Below, in pieces: positions 16,951 through 24,899 of a stretch of DNA of 36,107 nt. The position numbers and the translations under genes were made by a program. The notes beneath the pieces are model-generated. The model was not told where the DNA came from, made no database searches, and saw only the letters and a program-made list of their open reading frames with translations. This stretch comes from Faecalimicrobium dakarense (GTDB lineage: Bacteria > Bacillota > Clostridia > Peptostreptococcales > Peptostreptococcaceae): positions 1 through 36,107 of the forward strand of contig NZ_HG529409.1 in the NCBI RefSeq assembly GCF_000499525.1, in the 5' to 3' direction. Each line of letters opens with the position of its first letter. Within the stretch, counting starts at the first letter, position 1.

Positions 16951-18181
16951 TTATAATTTATTTATTAATTTTTCAATTGTCTCAGTTTTTATACCTTCAG
17001 TTAGTAACCCTACAACTTTATTTTCATTTATAAATATTACTGCTGGAAATTTTCTTGCTCCTAAACGCTCTGCGATCCCTTGAGATTTATAAATATCTAC
17101 TTTTGTAACACCTATACTTTCACCATACTTTTCTTCAAAACTTTCTATTATTGGTAAAAGTTCACGGCATACCGGATCTACTGCATTCCATAAATATACA
17201 AGGGATGGTTTTCCACCATTTAATATTTGATTTTCATAAATTTCCATATCTGCAATATATTTCTCTGCCCCATATCCTGCAACAGCTCCATCTCCTACTG
17301 CTGTTGAAACTTGTTTTAAGAATTTATCACGTACATCACCTGCTGCAAATACACCTGATACATTTGTTTCCATTTTTTCATTTGTAACAAGGTAACCTGC
17401 TGGATTTATATCTAGTATACCTTTGAAGAATTCTGTGTTAGGTATGTATCCTATAAAAAGAAAACAAGAATCTACATCTACTGGTATTAATTCATTTGTT
17501 TTTGTATTTTTAAGAACTACCCTTGAAAGATGACCTTCCCCTTCAAAACTTTCTACTAACGTATTCCACATAAAAGACATTTTAGGATTATTAAGCGCTT
17601 CAGCTTTTGCAATTTCATTACAATCCATCTTTCCTGGATCGTGCATTACAGATACAATAACTTTTTTTTGCAAACTTAGTTAAAAATATTCCTTCCTCTA
17701 TTGCTGCATCACCGCTACCTATTACCATAACTGTTTTGTCTGTATTAGCTGCTGCGTCACATGTTGCACAAAAAGATATTCCTTTATCATATAAATAATC
17801 TTCTTCATTTTTGGCACCTGTTAGGCGTGGCTTTCCTCCACTTGCTACAATAACTACCTTTGCTTCATAGTTTACTCTAAAAGTTTCAACAACTTTTTTA
17901 TCTTTTTCTAATGTTACTCCTTTTACATCCGTTAACTTAAATTTCACACCAAATTTCTTAGCTTGTTTATGGAATAAGTCCATTAATTCAAGCCCTGTTG
18001 TACCATCAGGAAATCCAGGATAGTTTTCAATCTCATTTGTATATGTAGCAAGCCCTCCTATCAATGATTTCTCTATAAGAAGTGTTTTTAATCTAGCACG
18101 GCCACAATAAATAGCTGCTGTAAGTCCTGCAGCTCCTCCCCCTATTATTACTACATCAAACTGTTCTACCTTTTTTTCCAT
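16951..18181 (-). pseudogene. Thioredoxin reductase-thioredoxin fusion, frameshifted
   Basis: The gene reads as a TrxB-type flavoprotein fused to a C-terminal thioredoxin-like domain, but it is interrupted. The first part (start ATG 18181 after AAAGGAGGAG) has the FAD motif GGGAAGLTAA, redox pair CATC (Cys138/Cys141) and the NADPH motif GSGDAAIEEG. After AKK, at an A8 run (plus-strand T8, 17662-17669), this frame goes to a stop at 17618. The frame shifted by one base continues VIVSVMHDPGKMD to the end at 16951, including GVFAAGDV of the FAD domain and the thioredoxin fold (residues about 325-409, cis-Pro in KFPAVIF). Removing one A restores a 409-residue protein. Sequencing error, true mutation, phase variation or transcriptional slippage are all possible. 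The thioredoxin active site reads DPVC instead of CGPC. It is the last gene after the split YedE/TusA genes. Confidence 0.82.
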
Positions 18182-18204
18182 AATATATACTCCTCCTTTA
18201 TAAA

Positions 18205-18238
18205 AAATTTGCAGGGTTACTATTTTCATAGCCCCTGC
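18205..18238 (-). terminator. Attenuator-like hairpin between yedE C-half and thioredoxin reductase
   Basis: Stem GCAGGG with a second inner stem CTAT/ATAG, followed on the minus strand by AAATTTTTT, lies between the stop of the YedE C-half and the ribosome site of the reductase gene. No room remains for a separate promoter, so it should be a partial terminator. Confidence 0.6.
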
Positions 18239-18244
18239 TTTTAT

Positions 18245-18802
18245 CTACATAAAATATCTTGCTAATAGTTTACTTCCTATAAATGCTCCTCCAAGTAAAA
18301 ACAGTCCAAAAATCCATCCTGAAAGTGAAAGAGAAGCGATTGAAGTAAATAATGCACCAATGTTACATCCACCTGCAAGTCTTGCTCCATATCCCATTAG
18401 AAGTCCACCAAGTATAGCCGCTATGACCTGTTTAAAAGATTTAATCTTTTTAAACTTAAATTGAGATGCGAAAAGTACTGCAACAAAAGCACCTACTATA
18501 ATACCAAGATTTCTAATAGAGCCTCCGTCATTCATAAACCCTGCACTTAGTGTTTTCTGTGCTCCTTCTGAAGCAAAATAGGACCAGCTACCTGCATCTC
18601 CACCTAAAGCATTATATATCCATGCTCCCCAATTGGCAAAAGTACTTGTAACTCCCCATCCACTATCAAAGATAGATAAATGCGCAATTTGAAATATACT
18701 AAGTAATACCGCACCAGCCACATATGTAAGAGGCTCTTTTAGTAATGTTTTATATATTTTATTTTTTCCTAGTTTTATCCAAAATTCTTTCAACCTTCTC
18801 AC
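18245..18802 (-). CDS. YeeE/YedE family transporter, C-terminal half
   Basis: A 185-residue membrane protein corresponding to the second half of a full-length YeeE/YedE (TsuA-type) transporter, with about four to five spans. The family motif ARLAGGCNIGALF carries its only membrane cysteine (Cys146). YeeE/YedE proteins take up thiosulfate in known cases; a role in selenium transport has also been proposed for YedE. It is encoded 15 bp after tusA and upstream of the thioredoxin reductase fusion. It should pair with the N-half encoded before tusA to form one pore. Substrate not resolved. Confidence 0.85.
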   Translation of the reverse strand: MRRLKEFWIKLGKNKIYKTLLKEPLTYVAGAVLLSIFQIAHLSIFDSGWGVTSTFANWGAWIYNALGGDAGSWSYFASEGAQKTLSAGFMNDGGSIRNLGIIVGAFVAVLFASQFKFKKIKSFKQVIAAILGGLLMGYGARLAGGCNIGALFTSIASLSLSGWIFGLFLLGGAFIGSKLLARYFM

Positions 18803-18817
18803 CTACCTTATTGAGAA

Positions 18818-19045
18818 TTATTTTGTTTTTTCAATAACTATTTCCCACTCGCCATCGTCTACTTCTTCAATTTCTACATTATGACCTTGTTTTCTCGCCC
18901 ATTCTGGTACATTTTTCATTGCACAGCTATGATCTATTGCCACTACAAGAACATCTCCTACATTTAATTCTCCCATTTTTTTCTCTGTTTTCATTAATGG
19001 TACTGGACAAGCTTCTCCTAAACAATCAAGATTATATTCTACCAT
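18818..19045 (-). CDS. TusA-family sulfur carrier protein
   Basis: A 75-residue TusA/SirA/YedF fold protein. The persulfide-carrying cysteine lies in CLGEACPVP (CPxP motif, Cys13) and a further Cys in IDHSCAM (about 42). The start is the ATG at 19045, preceded by AAGGGGGAAT; a longer reading frame upstream only overlaps the YedE gene. It sits between the two halves of the YeeE/YedE transporter, so it is the likely cytoplasmic acceptor of the sulfur or selenium atom, equivalent to TsuB beside TsuA. Confidence 0.9.
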   Translation of the reverse strand: MVEYNLDCLGEACPVPLMKTEKKMGELNVGDVLVVAIDHSCAMKNVPEWARKQGHNVEIEEVDDGEWEIVIEKTK

Positions 19046-19073
19046 CTTAAATTCCCCCTTATATTTTATTATT

Positions 19074-19766
19074 TTATTCTCCTGTTCCCATTTTCTTTTC
19101 TTGCCACTTAACAGCAGCAATATAAAGTAAAACAAGTATAATTGCCTGAACCACAAGTGCTCCTAACCATCCAAACACATCTGGTAAAAATATCTTTGGT
19201 GCCTTTTCATTAAATGTAGGGCTCCAAAATCCCATATCATGAGCTCCCCATAAAGATCCAATTACAAAAAATATTAATGATAGCATTTGCATTGAAAAAC
19301 CTTCTCCAACTCTCATTAATGTTCCAGATGCACATCCTCCTGCAATAACCATCCCAATACCAAAAAGAATTGCTCCTACTATAAGTGGAACTCCAATAGG
19401 TGATACTGCACTCATTCCTGGGATGTCATTTCCTTTCATTAATGCGCTATATTTAATAGCCGTGAATCCTATTGTTGTTAAAGCGAATGCAACAATAATT
19501 GCCCTTGTCACAGATGTACTTCCTGTAATACAAGGATCTCTAAATGCTGCTGTAAAGCAAAATCTAGATCTCTGTAGTATATAGCCAAAACTAATACCAA
19601 AAATCCAATAAATTACAAGCTTTGTGTTATAAGTACTTAAGTAAATTCCAAATGCTACTATTATAGCTGTAACAATAAGAGCAATAGGAATTTGACTCTT
19701 TTTAGCTTTACGTGGTGCACGTGATTTACGTATAGGTTTAATTTCTGCTTCATTTACACTAGACAT
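19074..19766 (-). CDS. YeeE/YedE family transporter, N-terminal half
   Basis: A 230-residue membrane protein equal to the first half of a YeeE/YedE transporter. After a basic cytoplasmic N-tail (about 10-25), five or so spans follow. Two family cysteine motifs are visible: RSRFCFTAAFRD (Cys70) and AGGCASGTLMRVGEG (Cys145). With Cys146 of the C-half, the three cysteines thought to relay thiosulfate in TsuA are all present (numbers of the model protein from memory). First gene of the cluster, ATG preceded by AAAGGGGGTAG, divergent from a LysR gene that probably controls it. Confidence 0.87.
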   Translation of the reverse strand: MSSVNEAEIKPIRKSRAPRKAKKSQIPIALIVTAIIVAFGIYLSTYNTKLVIYWIFGISFGYILQRSRFCFTAAFRDPCITGSTSVTRAIIVAFALTTIGFTAIKYSALMKGNDIPGMSAVSPIGVPLIVGAILFGIGMVIAGGCASGTLMRVGEGFSMQMLSLIFFVIGSLWGAHDMGFWSPTFNEKAPKIFLPDVFGWLGALVVQAIILVLLYIAAVKWQEKKMGTGE

Positions 19767-20003
19767 TTTGCTACCCCCTTTGCAAAAATCATTTTTTAAC
19801 TTCTTTTATATTTAAATCTAGACTATTATAAAAATAAGCCAAGAAAATATAAACCTCAAACTATAATTAATTCCTCTTTATATAAATTATTATATCACCG
19901 ATTGTTATTTTTTTATCATTCGTATAATTAATGCTACATTAGTAAAATCTTATAGCAAATTTTATATCTTATGATAAAATCAAATAAAGGGGGGAGTTAT
20001 GAA
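19767..20003. promoter_or_regulatory. Divergent control region between yedE and LysR gene
   Basis: An AT-rich 237-bp region carries both promoters. A perfect 7-bp inverted repeat ATTTTAT-N8-ATAAAAT (19959-19980) lies directly before the LysR ribosome site and may be an autoregulatory LysR site. A TATAAT for the leftward genes is at about 19826-19831. No clear -35 elements. Confidence 0.4.
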
Positions 20004-20903
20004 ATGAATTTTAACTATCTCAGTCAATTTGTTGATGTAGTCAAACTAGGTAGCATATCTAAAGCAGCTGAAAAAAATCACATATCTCAATCAGCTCTTA
20101 GCCAACAGATTAAACTTATGGAACAATTTCTTGACTCAACATTACTTGAACGAAGTAATAAAGGTGTATCTTTAACACCTCAAGGTAATATAGTTTATAA
20201 GCAATCTCTTCAAATAATTACACTATATAATAAAATGCTTCAAGATATTGAAAAAATGCAGAATCAAGACAAAGTACTTGAAATTTTTTCAACTGCTTCT
20301 ATATGTGATTATGCTCTACCTTGTACACTTTATCACATTAAGAAAAAGTATCCCCAAATTACCATCAAACTATCTAATATGTCTAGTCAACTTATTGAGG
20401 AACACATCGCATGTGGCCATGGTACCATTGGATTTATATCTGGTAAACCTAAAAACAAATCTCTTATAAGTAAAAAAATTTTTTCTGATAGGATTTGTCT
20501 GGTAGCAGGAAGTGATATGAATGTTCCTGCTAATTTAAGTAAAGAAAGGCTTTATGATTATCCTATCATTATGTTAGATGCATCTAAATATATAAGACAC
20601 CAACTTGATCAATACCTAAAAAAAATAGATATTGATATATCAAAACTTAAAATTTTATATTCTCTAGATTCTATAGAATCTATTAAGTCTTCGTCTATAA
20701 GAGGTTTTGGTCTTGGTTTTTTACCTTATATGACCATAAAAAAAGAGCTATATAATAAACAGCTCAAAATTATTGAGATAGACGATTTTAAATTAGATAA
20801 TAATTTTTATACTATTACTAAACCTTTAGACGATTCCTATGATAAAGAACTATATAAATTAATCAACTACATAGAAAAAACCATTTCTAAGACCATTTGC
20901 TAA
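20004..20903 (+). CDS. LysR-family regulator of the YedE/TusA cluster (predicted)
   Basis: A 299-residue LysR-type regulator with N-terminal winged helix-turn-helix (SISKAAEKNHISQSALSQQI, about 17-36) and C-terminal effector-binding domain. Start chosen at ATG 20004, eight bases after AAAGGGGGGAG; an ATG five bases earlier is out of frame and closes at once. Divergent position next to the YedE/TusA genes makes it a CysB-like candidate regulator of sulfur or selenium uptake. Its stop codon overlaps, tail to tail, that of a second tusA gene. Confidence 0.88.
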   Translation: MNFNYLSQFVDVVKLGSISKAAEKNHISQSALSQQIKLMEQFLDSTLLERSNKGVSLTPQGNIVYKQSLQIITLYNKMLQDIEKMQNQDKVLEIFSTASICDYALPCTLYHIKKKYPQITIKLSNMSSQLIEEHIACGHGTIGFISGKPKNKSLISKKIFSDRICLVAGSDMNVPANLSKERLYDYPIIMLDASKYIRHQLDQYLKKIDIDISKLKILYSLDSIESIKSSSIRGFGLGFLPYMTIKKELYNKQLKIIEIDDFKLDNNFYTITKPLDDSYDKELYKLINYIEKTISKTIC

Positions 20904-20913
20904 ATGGTCTTAG
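20887..20913. terminator. Shared bidirectional terminator containing both stop codons
   Basis: A perfect 12-bp stem (arm CTAAGACCATTT, loop GCT) contains the TAA of the LysR gene and the TAG of the convergent tusA gene, so both mRNAs end in the same hairpin. T-rich sequence is present on both sides. Confidence 0.75.
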
Positions 20914-21121
20914 ATACTTTTACTTCCCAAACACCATTTATTACTTCTTCATAGTTGTATGTAAATTTATTATTTTTACAAAAATCTTTAATTGAAGTTA
21001 ATGTACAACTATGGTCTGTGATGATTATAATTGTTTCTCCTTTTTCAATTTTCTTAATGTGATTTTGTAAATGAATAATTGGAACAGGGCAAATTTCGCC
21101 TAAGCAATCAATTTTTTTCAT
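20900..21121 (-). CDS. Second TusA-family sulfur carrier protein
   Basis: A 73-residue TusA-like protein with CLGEICPVPII (CPxP, Cys11), a Cys in TDHSCTL, and a C-terminal strand VWEVKVSK, matching the fold and length of the first TusA in this cluster. The two are clearly related but diverged. It is a separate unit with its own site (AGGGATAG) and ends convergently with LysR. It may serve the same YedE transporter or a different sulfur acceptor; sequence cannot tell. Confidence 0.88.
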   Translation of the reverse strand: MKKIDCLGEICPVPIIHLQNHIKKIEKGETIIIITDHSCTLTSIKDFCKNNKFTYNYEEVINGVWEVKVSKTI

Positions 21122-21208
21122 AACTCTATCCCTACCTTTTCTAATCTTATAAATAAACTATATCATACCTAAGAGATCAATATAATTTAAAATACTAGAA
21201 ATAAAAAT

Positions 21209-21240
21209 AGAGTAGAAAGAATTTTAATCCTAACTACTCT
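21209..21240 (-). terminator. Terminator after rlmCD-type gene
   Basis: Seven-base stem AGAGTAG with an 18-nt loop, followed on the minus strand by ATTTTTATTT. Position just after the methyltransferase stop supports it; the loop is long. Confidence 0.55.
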
Positions 21241-21252
21241 ATTATAAAAATA

Positions 21253-22608
21253 TTATTTCTTCTTTAATTTTACTACAGTTTCAACATGAGGAGTGTTAGG
21301 GAACATATCCATACACTTAACTTTTTCTATTTCATATCCGTAATTTTTAAATTCAACTAAATCAAGAACTAAAGTCTTAGGGTTACAAGATATATAAATT
21401 AACTCTTTAGCTCCAAATCCAGATATATCTCTTATAGCATCTTTGTGAACACCTGGTCTTGGTGGGTCAACTATTATTAAATCTGGCTTAACCTTAAAGT
21501 TTTTAACAGTTTTAGCAACATCACCTGCAACAAATTCACAATTAGTAAGTCCATTTAACTTTGCATTTTCATTAGCAGCAACTACTGCTTCTTCTATTAT
21601 TTCTATTCCATAAACTTTTTTAGCAGCACCTGCCATAACTTGTCCTATTGTTCCAGTTCCACTATATAAGTCAAATACAACCTTATCAGCATGGTCTCCT
21701 ATAAATTCTCTAGCCATAGTATAAAGCTTCTGGGCACCTTTTGTGTTAGTTTGGAAGAATGAGAATGGAGATATTTTAAATTTAAGACCTAAAACTTCTT
21801 CTTGTATATAATCTCTACCATGTAATACTTTAAGTTCATCACATTGAACTGCATCAGCTAATCCATCATTTATAGTGTGTAATATACTTACTAACTCAGC
21901 ATCTAATGAAAGTCCTAATAATAAATCTTTATACTCTGTCATATCAAAATCTATTTGAGAAGAAGTAACTATGTTTACCATTAATTCTTTAGTGTTAACG
22001 CCTTTTCTTACAACAAGATTTCTTAAGAATCCTTTATGATTTACCGTTCTATAATAAGGAAGCTCTTTTTCATTAAAGTACTGTACTGTTTTACTTAGTA
22101 CTTCTATAAAATCATTATCTACTAATAGACATCCATCAACTGTCATTATATCTATATGTCTTCCTTTTTTATGAAGGCCTAATGTAAGAGGACCATCTTT
22201 CACCTCATCTCCGAAAGTATACTCCATCTTATTTCTATATAATTTATCCTCAGGACTTCCTTCTATACCTTCGAATTTAAATCCAAATAAATCTTGATTT
22301 AAGAATAAATCCATTACTTGCTTTTCTTTTATCTCTAACTGCTTTTCATAAGGAACAGATAATATAGAACATCCTCCACACTCTCCAAAATGCTTACATG
22401 TTTTAGCTGTTTCTATCGGTGAATTTTCTAGTAATTCTAGCATTTTAACATCTGCTTTACCACTTCTAGTTCTCTTAACAGCTGCTCTTACCTTTTGGCC
22501 AGTTATTCCACCTTTCATGTGAATGTCTCTATTACCGTATAGACTTACAGACGTTCCTCCGAACTCCATTTTGTCTACTTCAAACTCTATAATATCTTTT
22601 TTCTTCAC
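21253..22608 (-). CDS. rlmCD: 23S rRNA (uracil-5-)-methyltransferase, RlmCD/RumA family
   Basis: A 451-residue SAM-dependent TrmA-family methyltransferase that forms 5-methyluridine in 23S rRNA. N-terminal TRAM domain (about 1-60), iron-sulfur cysteines in CKHFGECGGC (71-80), then the methyltransferase domain with FSFFQTN, DLYSGTGTIGQ (SAM loop), IIVDPPRPG and the catalytic cysteine in YISCNPKTL (about 410). The start is GTG 22608, eight bases after GGAGG; there is no ATG to prefer. Last gene of an operon with a pseudouridine synthase and a DUF1904 protein. Whether it modifies one or two positions is not visible. Confidence 0.92.
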   Translation of the reverse strand: MKKKDIIEFEVDKMEFGGTSVSLYGNRDIHMKGGITGQKVRAAVKRTRSGKADVKMLELLENSPIETAKTCKHFGECGGCSILSVPYEKQLEIKEKQVMDLFLNQDLFGFKFEGIEGSPEDKLYRNKMEYTFGDEVKDGPLTLGLHKKGRHIDIMTVDGCLLVDNDFIEVLSKTVQYFNEKELPYYRTVNHKGFLRNLVVRKGVNTKELMVNIVTSSQIDFDMTEYKDLLLGLSLDAELVSILHTINDGLADAVQCDELKVLHGRDYIQEEVLGLKFKISPFSFFQTNTKGAQKLYTMAREFIGDHADKVVFDLYSGTGTIGQVMAGAAKKVYGIEIIEEAVVAANENAKLNGLTNCEFVAGDVAKTVKNFKVKPDLIIVDPPRPGVHKDAIRDISGFGAKELIYISCNPKTLVLDLVEFKNYGYEIEKVKCMDMFPNTPHVETVVKLKKK

Positions 22609-22636
22609 TAATGTTACCTCCGATTAAGTCTATTAT

Positions 22637-23359
22637 CTATCTTTCTTCCATTAATTTTATTTCTTCTTCAGTTAATTCTCTATATTCTCCTAAAGCTAAA
22701 CTTTCATCTAACTTTAATTTGCCCATAGACAGTCTTTTTAAGTATACTACTTTTTTACCTACACTCTCAAACATTCTTTTTACTTGGTGGAATTTACCTT
22801 CATGTATAGTAAGTTCTATTTCTGATATTTCTTCACTTTTTAATATCTTTAATTGCGATGGCATAGTTTCATACCCATCGTCTAAAGTAACTCCTTTTTC
22901 AAATGCTATTATATCTTCTTCAGTTACTACACCATCAATTTTTGCATAATAAGTTTTTGGTACATGTTTTTTAGGTGATAATACTCTGTGTGAAAGTTGA
23001 CCATCATTTGTTAATATTAATAATCCTTCCGTATCTTTATCAAGTCTTCCTACTGGAAATGGTTCAAATACAAGATATGATGGATCTATTAAGTCTAAGA
23101 CTATAGGATCTCTCTTATCAAAAGTTGCTGATATATATCCGTCTGGTTTATTTAACATTATATAAACAAATTCTCTGTAACTTACAGCTTCTCCATCAAA
23201 TAAAATTTCATCACTTTCAGGATCAACTTGAAGACCTGGGTTATTTGCTACTTTCCCGTTTACAGTTATTTTTCCGTATTTACAGTATTTTTTTATTTCC
23301 GCTCTACTTCCGCATCCTATATTTGAAAGTACTTTATCTAAACGTAATTTTTTAGCCAT
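22637..23359 (-). CDS. RsuA/RluB-family rRNA pseudouridine synthase
   Basis: A 240-residue pseudouridine synthase with an N-terminal S4 RNA-binding domain (LRLDKVLSNIGCGSRAEIKK, about 5-24) and a catalytic domain with the aspartate motif GRLDKDTEGLL (Asp about 107). This is the RsuA/RluB/RluE/RluF group that modifies 16S or 23S rRNA; the exact site is not clear from sequence. The gene starts 17 bp after DUF1904, whose stop codon abuts the ribosome site (AAGGAAG, about 12 bases from the ATG), and is followed 28 bp later by the rRNA methyltransferase gene. Confidence 0.92.
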   Translation of the reverse strand: MAKKLRLDKVLSNIGCGSRAEIKKYCKYGKITVNGKVANNPGLQVDPESDEILFDGEAVSYREFVYIMLNKPDGYISATFDKRDPIVLDLIDPSYLVFEPFPVGRLDKDTEGLLILTNDGQLSHRVLSPKKHVPKTYYAKIDGVVTEEDIIAFEKGVTLDDGYETMPSQLKILKSEEISEIELTIHEGKFHQVKRMFESVGKKVVYLKRLSMGKLKLDESLALGEYRELTEEEIKLMEER

Positions 23360-23376
23360 ATTTAAATTTGACTTCC

Positions 23377-23706
23377 TTAGAAGTGCTCTCCATTTTCATA
23401 GTATTTCTCTTTTTCAAATACTGTAAATGCAAGATCCATATTTTCTACGCTTAAATTATTTCTTATACTATCAGTTATAATTTTAGCTACAGTATCTTGA
23501 ACTTCTTGTCCTCTATCAAACCATGCTATCTCTACAAATGGATAAACTTCTGCTATTTTTCCATCTCTTATAGCAACTGACTTTATACATTCTATTTCAA
23601 AATAATCTCTTGGACATTTAACAGCTTCAACTAAGTTATCTATCATATTTTCGCTTATTTTTAATATTTCATTTTCATGTATTCCTCTTATTTTAATCTG
23701 TGGCAT
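23377..23706 (-). CDS. DUF1904 family protein, tautomerase-like
   Basis: A 109-residue protein I recognise as DUF1904. The start at ATG 23706 follows AAAGGAAGAG; it gives MPQIKIRG, i.e. a proline right after the initiator methionine, as in the 4-oxalocrotonate tautomerase/MIF superfamily where that proline is catalytic. The rest (two beta-alpha-beta-like stretches, FVEIAWFDRGQEVQD in the middle) agrees with that small fold. Enzyme activity is not known. First gene of the operon with the rRNA modification enzymes; a functional link to them is not evident. Confidence 0.78.
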   Translation of the reverse strand: MPQIKIRGIHENEILKISENMIDNLVEAVKCPRDYFEIECIKSVAIRDGKIAEVYPFVEIAWFDRGQEVQDTVAKIITDSIRNNLSVENMDLAFTVFEKEKYYENGEHF

Positions 23707-23857
23707 TTTTCTCTTCCTTTCTATATTAAATACTATTTTATATTTTAACATAGTTAAAAATATAAAATACTTATTTTTGATGTACTAATTATAGATATTA
23801 TTATACTTTTAATTTCATGTTATTACAATTTACTATATACTTTTTTTATATATTAGT

Positions 23858-23863
23858 TATAAT
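23858..23863 (+). promoter_or_regulatory. Likely -10 element of fba
   Basis: TATAAT about 60 bp upstream of the fba start, in a very AT-rich region. I see no good -35 at the right distance, so this is tentative. Confidence 0.35.
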
Positions 23864-23924
23864 ATTAAGTGATGGGTAAATTTTATAATTTTTTAACAAT
23901 ATAATTTATTTGGAGGTTTTAAGT

Positions 23925-24788
23925 ATGTTAGTTTCAGCTAAAGAAATGTTAATAAAAGCTAGAGAAGGTAAATATGCAGTAGGTCAATTCAACATAAATA
24001 ACTTAGAGTGGACAAAGGCAGTATTATTAACTGCTCAAGAAAACAACTCTCCTGTTATATTAGGTGTATCTGAAGGTGCTGGTAAATACATGGGTGGTTA
24101 CAAAACTATAGTTGGTATGGTTAACGGAATGTTAGAAGAATTAAATATAACAGTTCCAGTTGCTCTACACTTAGACCATGGTAGCTATGATGGAGCTTTA
24201 AAAGTAATAGAAGCAGGATTCTCTTCTGTTATGTTTGATGGTTCTCATTACCCTATAGAGGAAAATATAGCTAAAACTAAAGAAGTACTTGAAATAGCTC
24301 ATTCTAAAGGTATATCTGTAGAAGCTGAAGTTGGTTCTATAGGTGGAGAAGAAGATGGTGTTGTTGGAGCTGGAGAAGTTGCAGATCCAGCTGAATGTAA
24401 ATTAATAGCAGATCTAGGGGTTGATATGTTAGCTGCTGGTATCGGTAATATACATGGCCAATATCCAGAAAACTGGGCAGGATTAAACTTTGATGCTTTA
24501 GAAGCTATAAACAATGTTACAGGAGATATGCCATTAGTATTACACGGTGGAACTGGTATCCCTGCAGACATGATACAAAAAGCTATATCTTTAGGTGTTT
24601 CTAAAATAAATGTTAATACTGAGTGTCAATTAGCATTCGCAGAAGCTACTCGTAAATATATAGAATCTGGAAAAGACTTACAAGGTAAAGGATTCGACCC
24701 TCGTAAAGTATTAGCTCCAGGATTCGAAGCTATAAAAGCTACTGTTAAAGAAAAGATGGAATTATTCGGTTCTGTAAACAAAGCTTAA
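23925..24788 (+). CDS. fba: Fructose-bisphosphate aldolase, class II
   Basis: A 287-residue zinc-dependent class II aldolase that splits fructose 1,6-bisphosphate to glyceraldehyde 3-phosphate and dihydroxyacetone phosphate in glycolysis. Key motifs are LHLDHG (Asp84 and zinc His85), NIHGQYPENW (about 178), LHGGTG (about 208) and INVNTECQ (about 230). Start ATG 23925 after TGGAGG; the upstream in-frame TTG precedes that site. Single-gene unit with a strong terminator. Codon use is biased to AT-rich preferred codons as expected of a highly expressed gene. Confidence 0.96.
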   Translation: MLVSAKEMLIKAREGKYAVGQFNINNLEWTKAVLLTAQENNSPVILGVSEGAGKYMGGYKTIVGMVNGMLEELNITVPVALHLDHGSYDGALKVIEAGFSSVMFDGSHYPIEENIAKTKEVLEIAHSKGISVEAEVGSIGGEEDGVVGAGEVADPAECKLIADLGVDMLAAGIGNIHGQYPENWAGLNFDALEAINNVTGDMPLVLHGGTGIPADMIQKAISLGVSKINVNTECQLAFAEATRKYIESGKDLQGKGFDPRKVLAPGFEAIKATVKEKMELFGSVNKA

Positions 24789-24840
24789 TTTAATATGTCG
24801 AGTTTAATAAAATAAATTATAAAAAAATTTAAAATATAAA

Positions 24841-24880
24841 ATACCTTAGCATAACGTAGATTTCTACAATGCTAAGGTAT
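24841..24880 (+). terminator. Terminator after fba
   Basis: Perfect 12-bp stem ATACCTTAGCAT with an inner GTAG/CTAC stem, followed by a T7 run about 50 bp after the fba stop. Confidence 0.88.
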
Positions 24881-24899
24881 TTTTTTATAAATTTTTCAA

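Noticed and set aside
18818-19156. Longer 112-codon form of the first TusA
   Set aside because: The extra N-terminal part overlaps the YedE N-half gene; the ATG at 19045 has a strong ribosome site and gives the normal TusA length.
22611-22949. Plus-strand open frame of 112 codons opposite the pseudouridine synthase
   Set aside because: Antisense shadow of a conserved gene; no ribosome site.
24299-24571. Minus-strand open frame opposite fba
   Set aside because: Composition follows the codon pattern of fba read backwards; no start context.
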